NCBI GenBank assembly: GCA_964411785.1
Contig: CAYPMJ010000055.1
Span: 1 to 12,614, forward strand
Origin: RUG626 sp964411785
GTDB lineage: Bacteria; Bacillota; Clostridia; Oscillospirales; Oscillospiraceae
Direction of reading: 5' to 3'
DNA length: 12,614 nt
Part shown: piece by piece, positions 1 to 6,364 of the stretch
How positions within the stretch are numbered: the first letter of the stretch is position 1
Layout of the letters: each line of letters begins with the position of its first letter
Notes under the pieces: generated by a model
What the model saw: the letters and a program-made list of their open reading frames with translations, nothing else
Databases searched by the model: none
Told to the model about the DNA's origin: nothing
Program-made: the position numbers and the translations under genes

Positions 1-756
1 AACGCCGATCAGAGCCTCACCCTCGATGCCCATGAAGCTGGGAAGGCCAGCGCCGGAACCGATGAACACAGCGTCAAAGCCCATCTCAAAGATCTCGTCA
101 ACAGAGAGGACCTTGCCGATAACCATGTTGGTCATTACCTTTACGCCCAGAGCCTTCAGGTTGTCGATCTCCTTATGTACGATAGCCTTGGGCAGACGGA
201 ACTCAGGTATGCCATAGGACAGCACTCCGCCAGCCACATGGAACGCCTCGAAGATTGTAACGCTATAGCCCTTTTTCGCCAGCTCTCCTGCGCAGGTCAG
301 GCCGGCTGGCCCTGAGCCGATAACAGCCACGCGCTTCCCATTCGCGGGTGCTGTCTCTGTACTGGAAACCGCATGCTCCAGCGCCCAGTCGGCCACAAAC
401 CTCTCCAGACGGCCAATGCCCACCGGCTCTCCCTTGATGCCCCTTACACATTTTCCCTCGCACTGGTTCTCCTGTGGACACACACGTCCGCAGACGGCCG
501 GCAGGGCGTTCGCGCTGGAAAGTACCTTGTAGGCTCCTTCCACGTCCCCCTCCTGGAGCTTTCCTATAAACTGCGGGATTGGTACACCCACCGGGCATCC
601 TTCCACACAGCGCGGGTTTTTACAGCCGAGGCATCTGTGTGACTCGTGTTCCGCTTCCTCAGCAGTGTACCCCTGAGCCACCTCCAGGAAGTTCGTGCTG
701 CGTACCTCCGGGGCCTGTTCTGTCATTTTCGTCTTTTCAAGTGACATGTCAGCCAT
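1..756 (-). CDS. nfnB: NfnB-type subunit of ferredoxin:NADP oxidoreductase (GltA-like flavoprotein), 3' end outside window
   Basis: The first 252 residues are visible and the frame runs off the window edge; the family is usually about 465 residues. Two N-terminal cysteine sets (C42, C45, C50, C54 and C89, C93, C99, C103) are the ligand pattern for two [4Fe-4S] clusters in the GltA small-subunit/NfnB family. An FAD-binding GSGPAG follows at residues 147-152, then the reductase core beginning GGVLSYGIPEFRLPK. The ATG at 756 was chosen because GGAGGG (765-770) lies 8 nt upstream. It overlaps the end of nfnA by 8 nt, implying translational coupling. Databases often label such proteins NADPH-dependent glutamate synthase small subunit. 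Adjacency to nfnA, with no large glutamate synthase subunit in view, favours NfnB, which in NfnAB carries the bifurcating FAD and the NADPH and ferredoxin sites. The family call is near certain; NfnB rather than GltA is an inference from context. Confidence 0.85.
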   Translation of the reverse strand, partial: MADMSLEKTKMTEQAPEVRSTNFLEVAQGYTAEEAEHESHRCLGCKNPRCVEGCPVGVPIPQFIGKLQEGDVEGAYKVLSSANALPAVCGRVCPQENQCEGKCVRGIKGEPVGIGRLERFVADWALEHAVSSTETAPANGKRVAVIGSGPAGLTCAGELAKKGYSVTIFEAFHVAGGVLSYGIPEFRLPKAIVHKEIDNLKALGVKVMTNMVIGKVLSVDEIFEMGFDAVFIGSGAGLPSFMGIEGEALIGV

Positions 757-1597
757 TTGCCATACCCTCCAATCTGCACTTGTGATCCCTGCGGCGCTGG
801 TCCTCAAACTCCTTATAGGTTGAAGACCTGGCAATAGTCTCATCAAAATCAACAAGGTGACCGTCAAAGTCCGGACCGTCTACACAGGCAAATTTCACCT
901 CTCCGCCTACCGTCACACGGCAGCAGCCGCACATCCCAGTTCCGTCTATCATAATGGGATTCATACTGACAGTAGTGGGTATGCCATACTTCTTTGTGAT
1001 GCGGCAGACAAATTTCATCATGACAAGCGGGCCAATGGCGAATACTTTGTCATACCCCGCTCCGCCCGCAATGAGCTCCTCAAGCTTGCCAGTCGTAAAT
1101 CCGCTGTAGCCGTAGCTCCCGTCATCAGTACATATGTACAGGTTGGTGCATGCATCCCGCATCTCGTCCTCCAGAATAACGATGCTCTTTGTCTTGAATC
1201 CGCCTATGAGATCCACCTCTGTTCCCATATCACGGAGGGCCTTTGCCACAGGAAGGGCTATGGCGCATCCAAGTCCTCCGCCAACCACCGCGGCCTTTCT
1301 GCACCCGTTGAGCTCTGTTGGGACACCCAGAGGACCGACAAAATCCGTCAGGCACTCTCCCTCGCCAAGCTCGTCCAATGTCATTGTAGAATCACCGATT
1401 TTCTGATAGACAACAGCCACATTGTCTCCTTCACAGCTGGAGATAGTAAGCGGAATACGTTCTCCATCCTCAGCTGCACGCAGAATAACAAACTGTCCCG
1501 CTTTCGCCTTTCGTGCGATAAGCGGTGCGTAGACCCAGATGCGGCCTATATCGGCAGTAAGATTCTGCTTTCTCACAATCTGATATTTCTCCGACAT
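749..1597 (-). CDS. nfnA: NfnA-type FAD/NAD-binding, [2Fe-2S] subunit (sulfide/dihydroorotate dehydrogenase-like)
   Basis: The protein has 282 residues, the usual length. It is a ferredoxin-NADP reductase-like flavoprotein: FAD-binding RIPLTI at 47-52, GPLG at 88-91, a nucleotide-binding GGGLGCA at 106-112, and a C-terminal [2Fe-2S] segment with D218, C223, C225, C226 and C238. In NfnAB this subunit binds NAD(H) and passes electrons to NfnB, coupling NADH and reduced ferredoxin oxidation to NADP reduction. I place the start at the ATG at 1597 (MSEKYQIV), because a GGAGAGGG-type ribosome binding site lies just upstream and the N-terminus matches the family. The same frame is open to an ATG at 1699, but those 34 extra residues lack a ribosome binding site and start inside a hairpin loop. 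It lies downstream of rpsU and overlaps nfnB. It could equally be annotated as a dihydroorotate dehydrogenase electron-transfer (PyrK-like) subunit, but no pyrD is nearby. Confidence 0.88.
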   Translation of the reverse strand: MSEKYQIVRKQNLTADIGRIWVYAPLIARKAKAGQFVILRAAEDGERIPLTISSCEGDNVAVVYQKIGDSTMTLDELGEGECLTDFVGPLGVPTELNGCRKAAVVGGGLGCAIALPVAKALRDMGTEVDLIGGFKTKSIVILEDEMRDACTNLYICTDDGSYGYSGFTTGKLEELIAGGAGYDKVFAIGPLVMMKFVCRITKKYGIPTTVSMNPIMIDGTGMCGCCRVTVGGEVKFACVDGPDFDGHLVDFDETIARSSTYKEFEDQRRRDHKCRLEGMANG

Positions 1598-1682
1598 TTT
1601 TTCACCCTCTCCATAGATTTGCTTTACCTTTACAAGAGTCATTTTTCCGTACTTGCTATATTCTGTGAAAACTCTGCCGATA

Positions 1683-1719
1683 GAGTTCAATCCGGCCACA
1701 TAATGACCGGATTGAACTC
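1683..1719 (-). terminator. Strong palindromic hairpin between rpsU and nfnA (terminator-like)
   Basis: Two 13-base arms at 1683-1695 and 1707-1719 are perfectly complementary. In minus-strand RNA the stem extends by a G-U, a C-G and an A-U pair to about 16 bp with a 5-nt loop. It starts 10 nt after the rpsU stop codon. No T-run follows directly: the first TTTT is at 1671-1668, about 11 nt past the stem. It is therefore a poor canonical terminator and may instead be a partial terminator, a 3' stabiliser of rpsU mRNA, or an attenuator ahead of nfnAB. The stem is seen directly; the role is inferred. Confidence 0.55.
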
Positions 1720-1728
1720 CTCTTTACC

Positions 1729-1914
1729 TTAATAGTAGCGCTTGTTTTTGTTCTTGCGGGCCGCTTCTGATTTCTTGCGGCGCTTGACGCTGGGACTCTG
1801 GTAATACTCCTTCTTCCTCAGGTCGGAGAGAACGCCCGCTTTCGCACAGTTGCGCTTAAACCTCTTCAGCGCACTGTCAAGCGACTCATTTTCCTTGACA
1901 TGGACTTCTGACAT
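1729..1914 (-). CDS. rpsU: 30S ribosomal protein S21
   Basis: A 61-residue protein with the typical bS21 layout: an acidic start (MSEVHVKENESLDSALKRF), a middle with LRKKEYYQSPSVKRRKK, and a Lys/Arg-rich tail ending KNKRYY. bS21 binds the small-subunit platform near the anti-Shine-Dalgarno region and takes part in initiation. The start at 1914 was chosen over an in-frame ATG at 1947, because the 11 extra residues (MSCTSRRGGKQ) are translated across the ribosome binding site itself and are absent from the family. It appears monocistronic: it has its own perfect promoter (2016-2044), a structured leader and a following hairpin. In many other Firmicutes rpsU neighbours a yqeY-like gene, which is not seen here. 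Confidence 0.95.
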   Translation of the reverse strand: MSEVHVKENESLDSALKRFKRNCAKAGVLSDLRKKEYYQSPSVKRRKKSEAARKNKNKRYY

Positions 1915-1931
1915 CTGTTTCCCCCCCCTCC
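1915..1931 (-). promoter_or_regulatory. rpsU ribosome binding site containing a G8 run
   Basis: On the minus strand GGA is followed by eight G (1928-1921), then AAACAG, then the start codon. Several overlapping GGAGG/GGGGG registers can pair with 16S rRNA at spacings of roughly 6-12 nt. It fixes the S21 start at 1914. A homopolymer of this length is also prone to length change. Confidence 0.8.
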
Positions 1932-1964
1932 GACTTGTGCACGACACTGCATCGCAAGCGAATA

Positions 1965-1984
1965 CCCCTTATCCAGATAAGAGG
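1965..1984 (-). promoter_or_regulatory. Hairpin in the rpsU 5' leader
   Basis: In minus-strand RNA CCTCTTAT pairs with ATAAGGGG (one G-U pair) around a CTGG loop, giving an 8-bp stem. It lies between the predicted transcription start near 2009 and the ribosome binding site. The CCTC in its 5' arm could alternatively pair with the GGAGG of the ribosome binding site, so an autoregulatory switch is conceivable. Only the stem is seen; regulation is speculation. Confidence 0.4.
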
Positions 1985-2015
1985 CGCCGACTCGTTTTGT
2001 CTAATCAGCACACTC

Positions 2016-2044
2016 ATTATAATTTGCTCATGTCAAAATGTCAA
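2016..2044 (-). promoter_or_regulatory. Perfect consensus sigma-A promoter for rpsU
   Basis: On the minus strand TTGACA (2044-2039) is followed by exactly 17 nt and then TATAAT (2021-2016), an exact consensus match. An A/T-rich stretch upstream (about 2045-2068, with AAAATAATG and GAGAAAATG) resembles an UP element. The -35 box lies only 27 nt after the leuS stop codon. The expected start is near 2009, giving a leader of about 95 nt before rpsU. A second TTGACA (2036-2031) repeats the -35 box at an 8-nt period but is only 9 nt from the -10 box, so it is not an alternative -35. Confidence 0.9.
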
Positions 2045-2071
2045 TACATTTTCTCATACATTATTTTCTGT

Positions 2072-4606
2072 TCATTTTTCCTGACGCAAAATCAGGTTTA
2101 CCAGCTTGCCCTTCACCACAATAGTCTTCACAACTACCATGCCCTCCATCGCACGCCTGATCTTTTCAGCTTCCCTGACCTTGCTCAGAATCGTTTCCTC
2201 GTCGGCATCCGCCGGAACCACAACAGTACAACGGAACCTCCCGTTGACCTGCACAGCTATTTCCTTCAGGCTCTCGACCATCTTGCTCTCGTCATACTTC
2301 GGCCATGGGCAGGAGGTCGCGCGCCCTTCAAAACCCTGTATCTCCCACAGCTCCTCGGTAATATGCGGAGCTATCGGCGAAAGCAGCGCCAACAGCACCT
2401 TCACATCACCCCTCGATGGTGCGTTCTCATAAAATGTGTTCACAAGACCCATCAGCGCAGCTATGGCAGTATTGAATTTCATACCGTCTATGTCCTCAGT
2501 TACCTTCTTAATGGTCCTGTGAACCTGGGCCTCATTGGCCTCGGACAGGCTGTCATCTCCCTCAAGCTTCTGTTCGCACAGATTCCATACCCGGTCCAGA
2601 AAACGCTTACAGCCCTTTACGGACTTCTCCTGCCATGGTGCGGACTTCTCAAAGTCACCTAAAAACATGACATATGTGCGCAGTGTGTCCGCTCCATACG
2701 TCTTCACTACGTCATCCGGGTTCAACACATTCCCTAAAGACTTGGACATCTTCACTATGGGATGTGAGGCCATCTCCCCATACTTCTCTGTGAGGCACTT
2801 TCTGGCAGCTGCCTCGCTGCCGCACTCGCCCAACAGCTTCTCCCGCTCCTCATCAGGGAGATTATCGTAGTTATGCGGGTTCAGCCCCAGAATCATTCCA
2901 TGGCTCGTCCGCTTCTGATACGGCTCCTTGGTAGGAACCACCCCGATGTCATAGAGAAATTTATGCCAGAATCGGCTGTACAGCAGGTGAAGCGTGGTAT
3001 GCTCCATGCCGCCGTTATACCAATCCACCGGCGACCAGTAATCCAGCGCCTCTCTGCTTGCAAGTGTATCATCATTGTGAGGATCCATATACCGCAGAAA
3101 ATACCAGCTGGAACCGGCCCACTGCGGCATCGTATCCGTCTCACGCCTCGCCGGACCTCCACAACATGGACAGGTGGTATTGATCCAGTCTGTCATGGCT
3201 GACAGAGGGGACTCCCCGGTATCAGTGGGCTCATAGTTATCCACCTCCGGCAGACGAAGCGGAAGGTCGCTCTCCCGCAGCGGCACCCAACCACACTTTT
3301 CGCACCAGACCATCGGAATCGGCTCACCCCAGTAGCGTTGGCGTGAAAAAACCCAGTCCCGGAGCTTGTAGTTCACCTTCTCCTCGCCAAGGCCTCTCTC
3401 TGTCAGCCAGCGGGTGATCTCTTTCTTCGCTCTCTCCACGCTCATGCCATCAAGGAAGCCCGAATTGACCATTATTCCTGTCTCACAGTCGGTAAATGCA
3501 GCTTCTTCTACATTTCCGCCCTTTACTACCTCGATAATCGGGAGGTTATACTTCCTGGCAAAATCCCAGTCCCGGTCATCGTGGGCCGGCACTGCCATGA
3601 TCGCCCCCGTTCCATAGGTCGCCAGTACATAATCTGAGATGAATATGGGTATCTCTCTGCCTGTAACGGGATTTACTGCCTTGATGCCGCGCAGCTCAAC
3701 TCCGGTTTTATCCTTCACCATCTCAGTCCGCTCGAAATCGGACTTGCGTGCAGCAGCCTGCTGGTACGCCTCTACTTCCGCCAGATTTTCAAGCTTGCCC
3801 GCCCATTTCTTCAAAATGGCGTGTTCCGGTGAAAGCACCATATATGTCGCTCCAAAGAGAGTATCCGGCCGAGTCGTAAATATGCGGAGCTTATCTCCCT
3901 CGGTCGTGTCAAAATCAACCTCCGCTCCTACACTGCGGCCAATCCAGTTGCGCTGCTGGATTTTTACACGCTCAATATAGTCCACATCATCCAGGTCATC
4001 AAGGAGCCTCTGCGCGTATGCTGTTATTTTCAACATCCACTGGCTCTTGTCCCGACGTACTACCTCACTTCCACACCTCTCGCAGACGCCATTCACAACC
4101 TCTTCGTTCGCCAGGACGCACTTGCACGACGTGCACCAGTTCACCGGCATCTTCGCCTTATACGCCAATCCATTCTTGTACATCTGGATAAAAATCCATT
4201 GCGTCCATTTGTAGTAGTCCGGGTCTGCCGTATTCACCACTCGATCCCAGTCAAAGGAGTATCCCAGCATCTTGAGCTGCTCCGTAAAATGTGCAATATT
4301 ACGTTTTGTTACCTCAGCAGGGTGTATTTTGTTTTTTATCGCATAGTTCTCCGTTGGCAGACCGAAGGCGTCGAAGCCTATCGGGAAGAGGACATTGTAC
4401 CCCTCCATGCGCTTCTTGCGGCATATTATATCCATAGCGGTATACGGTCTTGGATGACCTACATGGAGCCCCTCGCCTGATGGATACGGAAACTCTATTA
4501 AACCATAAAACTTTGGTTTCTCTGAACCGGTCTCCGCAGCAAAAGGATGTTCCTCCTCCCATCTCTCCTGCCACTTTTTCTCTATGCGCGAAAATTCATA
4601 CTTCAT
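2072..4606 (-). CDS. leuS: Leucyl-tRNA synthetase
   Basis: An 844-residue cytoplasmic class I synthetase that charges tRNA-Leu, full length for bacterial LeuRS. In order: the HIGH-type motif HVGH at 48-51; a zinc-finger with C158, C161, C175 and C178; the CP1 editing domain with TTRPDT at 244-249 and GTGAIMAVPAHDDRD at 332-346, which hydrolyses mischarged tRNA; a second cysteine set at C435/C438 and C479/C481/C482; the tryptophan-rich catalytic segment SSWYFLRY at 499-506; the KMSKS motif at 619-623; the anticodon-binding domain; and a C-terminal domain ending KLVNLILRQEK. Start ATG at 4606, with GGAG about 11 nt upstream inside the 17-nt gap after rsfS. No T-box leader precedes it, so it is probably co-transcribed with rsfS. 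I see no terminator after its stop, so reading on into rpsU is possible. Confidence 0.97.
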   Translation of the reverse strand: MKYEFSRIEKKWQERWEEEHPFAAETGSEKPKFYGLIEFPYPSGEGLHVGHPRPYTAMDIICRKKRMEGYNVLFPIGFDAFGLPTENYAIKNKIHPAEVTKRNIAHFTEQLKMLGYSFDWDRVVNTADPDYYKWTQWIFIQMYKNGLAYKAKMPVNWCTSCKCVLANEEVVNGVCERCGSEVVRRDKSQWMLKITAYAQRLLDDLDDVDYIERVKIQQRNWIGRSVGAEVDFDTTEGDKLRIFTTRPDTLFGATYMVLSPEHAILKKWAGKLENLAEVEAYQQAAARKSDFERTEMVKDKTGVELRGIKAVNPVTGREIPIFISDYVLATYGTGAIMAVPAHDDRDWDFARKYNLPIIEVVKGGNVEEAAFTDCETGIMVNSGFLDGMSVERAKKEITRWLTERGLGEEKVNYKLRDWVFSRQRYWGEPIPMVWCEKCGWVPLRESDLPLRLPEVDNYEPTDTGESPLSAMTDWINTTCPCCGGPARRETDTMPQWAGSSWYFLRYMDPHNDDTLASREALDYWSPVDWYNGGMEHTTLHLLYSRFWHKFLYDIGVVPTKEPYQKRTSHGMILGLNPHNYDNLPDEEREKLLGECGSEAAARKCLTEKYGEMASHPIVKMSKSLGNVLNPDDVVKTYGADTLRTYVMFLGDFEKSAPWQEKSVKGCKRFLDRVWNLCEQKLEGDDSLSEANEAQVHRTIKKVTEDIDGMKFNTAIAALMGLVNTFYENAPSRGDVKVLLALLSPIAPHITEELWEIQGFEGRATSCPWPKYDESKMVESLKEIAVQVNGRFRCTVVVPADADEETILSKVREAEKIRRAMEGMVVVKTIVVKGKLVNLILRQEK

Positions 4607-4623
4607 ACTCTTCGTGTCTCCTG

Positions 4624-4983
4624 TTATTTTGTCAGAAGTGCGCTGATATCCGTCTGGGCTGCGTCAGACCACAGGTGCTCCAGGTTGTAAAACCTCCGCG
4701 TCTCATCAGTGAAAATGTGTATCACAACGCATCCGAAGTCCACAAGCACCCATCCCCCTGCCCGGTAGCCCTCTGTTCTGATCGGAGGCTCCCCAAGCTC
4801 CTTGAGCCTCTTCTCTGTCTCATCTGCAAGTGTCTTGATATGGGTGGTGGAGCCAGCCGTACAAATTATAAAATAGTCTGCAAGCACCGTCACATCCCGC
4901 GTCTCAAGAACCTTGATGTTCTCCGCTTTCTTCGCGTCCAGGACCTTCACGGCCTCCTCAACCATCTCATAGGGTGTTAACAT
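4624..4983 (-). CDS. rsfS: Ribosome silencing factor RsfS (Iojap/DUF143 family)
   Basis: From the ATG at 4983 the protein has 119 residues, the normal family length. Family hallmarks are ADYFIICTAGSTTHIKTLADE (35-55), GYRAGGWVLVDFGCVVIHIF (72-91) and the closing RRFYNLEHLWSDA (96-108). RsfS binds large-subunit protein L14 and blocks joining with 30S when nutrients are scarce. A strong ribosome binding site (GAGAGGAG, 8 nt before the start) supports 4983. The frame is, however, open further upstream to an ATG at 5130 that also has AGGAG before it, allowing a 168-residue form with a 49-residue N-terminal extension. It sits between the LCP gene and leuS, as in many Firmicutes. Confidence 0.93.
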   Translation of the reverse strand: MLTPYEMVEEAVKVLDAKKAENIKVLETRDVTVLADYFIICTAGSTTHIKTLADETEKRLKELGEPPIRTEGYRAGGWVLVDFGCVVIHIFTDETRRFYNLEHLWSDAAQTDISALLTK

Positions 4984-5130
4984 GGACTTTTCTCCTCTCT
5001 TTTTCATAGAGACGTCTTTAATTGCGACGCCCTTTTCATCGGTGTTCAGCGCCCTGACCGCAAGGTGTCCCCCTGCGTAGTCCTTTTCAATGCTGCCGCG
5101 CACCACTTCAGTTTCTGAAATCCTCCCCAT
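4984..5130 (-). other. Possible N-terminal extension or second start of rsfS
   Basis: Between lcp and the standard rsfS start, 49 codons remain open in the rsfS frame, starting ATG at 5130 (MGRISETEVVRGSIEKDYAG and on). AGGAG, overlapping the end of lcp, lies 5 nt before this ATG. Purines occupy about 41 of 49 first codon positions and third positions are about 60% G+C, which looks like coding sequence. I recognise no domain in the predicted peptide. The ATG is 1 nt after the lcp stop, which suits coupled reinitiation. It could instead be an untranslated spacer or a gene remnant. Confidence 0.4.
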
Positions 5131-5131
5131 C

Positions 5132-6364
5132 TCAGCTCCTGGTTGGTATCTTTTTGCAGCTGTCGCTCGCATAGTACCCGTCTGTTGAATATGCATATCC
5201 GCTGGAGCTGTATGCCAATATGCTCAGGTCCTCCTCCACCATATCCTCGTTAAATGGATTGAAATAGGTGTTCAGCATGGTCAGCCACTCATCTGCCAGA
5301 ATAATCGGATAGGTCTTGTTATCGAAATAGTTGGCGGGTATGGTCATTATCTGTATGTTCTCGAGATCCATTTTCAGAAGCTCCTTTATGAACCAGATCG
5401 CTTCGCCCAGCTCCAGATCTGTCTCCGCATCGTCAACTATTATCTCCGCCAGAGTCGTTATCGGTATGGAATCTTTTTTCTCCAATACCTGTTCAGCCAC
5501 TGCCATAAGCAGATCATGCTGTACCTCTATCCGCTTGATATCGCCCTCTCCATAGCTGTAACGGTACCGCCACACCTTCATGGTATCCTCTCCGCTGAGC
5601 GTCTGAGGCCCCTTCTTTATATTTATGTGAAGGTCCTGGTAATTGTCGTCATAAACCATATCCTGCGGAACGTCAAAATATACGCCGCCTATTGCGTCTA
5701 TCAGCTTGACAAACGCGTCCAGCTCCAATATCCCGTAAAAATCCGGTACAAACCCTATAATGTCCGCTATCCCGGATTTCAACGTCTCTATTCCGCCGTG
5801 CGAATAGAGCGAATTTGCCTTCTTTACACTCCATGATACGTTCACAAGCGTATCCCTCGGAATGCTCACCACATTGAGACTATAGTTTTTCGTATCAAAG
5901 GTGGCCACCATGATGGTATCCGTATTGCCGTTCCCATCGTCCATCCCCACAGCAAGAAACGTATACTTGTCTCCCTCGCGTGCCGGTGCACCCTCGCCCT
6001 GATCCTCTTCACCGTCGCCCGAACCAGTGCCCTGATGGCCCCCTGCCGGGTCAACGGACGGATCAACAATGGCCGGATCCGCCGCTCCCTCGTCAAGATT
6101 TGTCCCGTGACCTGCCCCTTTTTCCTGCGTTACGTCCGGCGGTTTCACCTGTGTAAACCAGAATATCGCTGCCGCTGCTGTCAAAACCGCTACCAGAGAC
6201 ATGACAACCGCAAGTACAATGAGAACCACCCTCTTGGTCCTGCCGGGCGTCTCCCCTCCCTTTTCGGCCCTTCCGCCCTTTTTCTTTTTTTCGCTCTTCC
6301 CGTTTTTTGAAGCGGAATTTGTCCCCGTATGATGCGAGCTCTTACTGCTGCCGAACATCTTCAT
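5132..6364 (-). CDS. LytR-CpsA-Psr (LCP) family cell-wall glycopolymer ligase
   Basis: A 410-residue membrane-anchored enzyme. Residues 1-44 are Ser/Lys-rich and cytoplasmic; one transmembrane helix spans about 45-70; an acidic Gly/Asp/Glu-rich linker covers about 75-130; the extracellular LCP domain follows to about 345. LCP landmarks are NTDTIMVATFD (D149), SIPRD (R170, D171), WRYRYS (R266, R268) and GDIKRIEVQ (R278, Q282). These match the arginine/aspartate set that binds the lipid pyrophosphate, with the usual R-x-R, +10 R, +4 Q spacing. Such enzymes transfer teichoic acid or capsule polymers from undecaprenyl carriers to peptidoglycan. A Ser/Tyr-rich tail follows. The start ATG at 6364 overlaps the nadD-yqeK stop as ATGA, with no strong ribosome binding site of its own, so translation is probably coupled; M3 is an alternative start. 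Which polymer it attaches cannot be told. Confidence 0.92.
   Translation of the reverse strand: MKMFGSSKSSHHTGTNSASKNGKSEKKKKGGRAEKGGETPGRTKRVVLIVLAVVMSLVAVLTAAAAIFWFTQVKPPDVTQEKGAGHGTNLDEGAADPAIVDPSVDPAGGHQGTGSGDGEEDQGEGAPAREGDKYTFLAVGMDDGNGNTDTIMVATFDTKNYSLNVVSIPRDTLVNVSWSVKKANSLYSHGGIETLKSGIADIIGFVPDFYGILELDAFVKLIDAIGGVYFDVPQDMVYDDNYQDLHINIKKGPQTLSGEDTMKVWRYRYSYGEGDIKRIEVQHDLLMAVAEQVLEKKDSIPITTLAEIIVDDAETDLELGEAIWFIKELLKMDLENIQIMTIPANYFDNKTYPIILADEWLTMLNTYFNPFNEDMVEEDLSILAYSSSGYAYSTDGYYASDSCKKIPTRS

Noticed and set aside
1598..1682. Dedicated promoter for nfnA
   Set aside because: Candidate boxes (TTGTAA, TATAGC) have wrong spacing; nothing convincing.
1598..1699. Upstream ATG at 1699 as start of nfnA
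   Set aside because: It lies inside the loop of the hairpin after rpsU, lacks a suitably spaced ribosome binding site, and adds 34 residues not expected in the family, while 1597 has a good site.
857..1732. Plus-strand open frame of 291 codons opposite nfnA
   Set aside because: It is the complement of a clearly conserved flavoprotein gene; the translation shows no recognisable domain and no ribosome binding site. Shadow frame.
2045..2071. Rho-independent terminator after leuS
   Set aside because: Only 27 nt lie before the -35 box, A/T-rich without any inverted repeat.
1850..2662. Plus-strand open frame of 270 codons opposite rpsU, its promoter and the leuS 3' end
   Set aside because: It crosses a promoter and intergenic region and mirrors leuS; no domain or plausible start. 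Shadow frame.
4607..4983. T-box riboswitch for leuS
   Set aside because: The gap before leuS is only 17 nt and the region upstream is rsfS coding sequence; no T-box sequence or terminator stem is seen.
5131..5196. rsfS start at the ATG at 5196
   Set aside because: This part overlaps the lcp coding end in another frame and has no ribosome binding site; starts at 5130 or 4983 are better supported.
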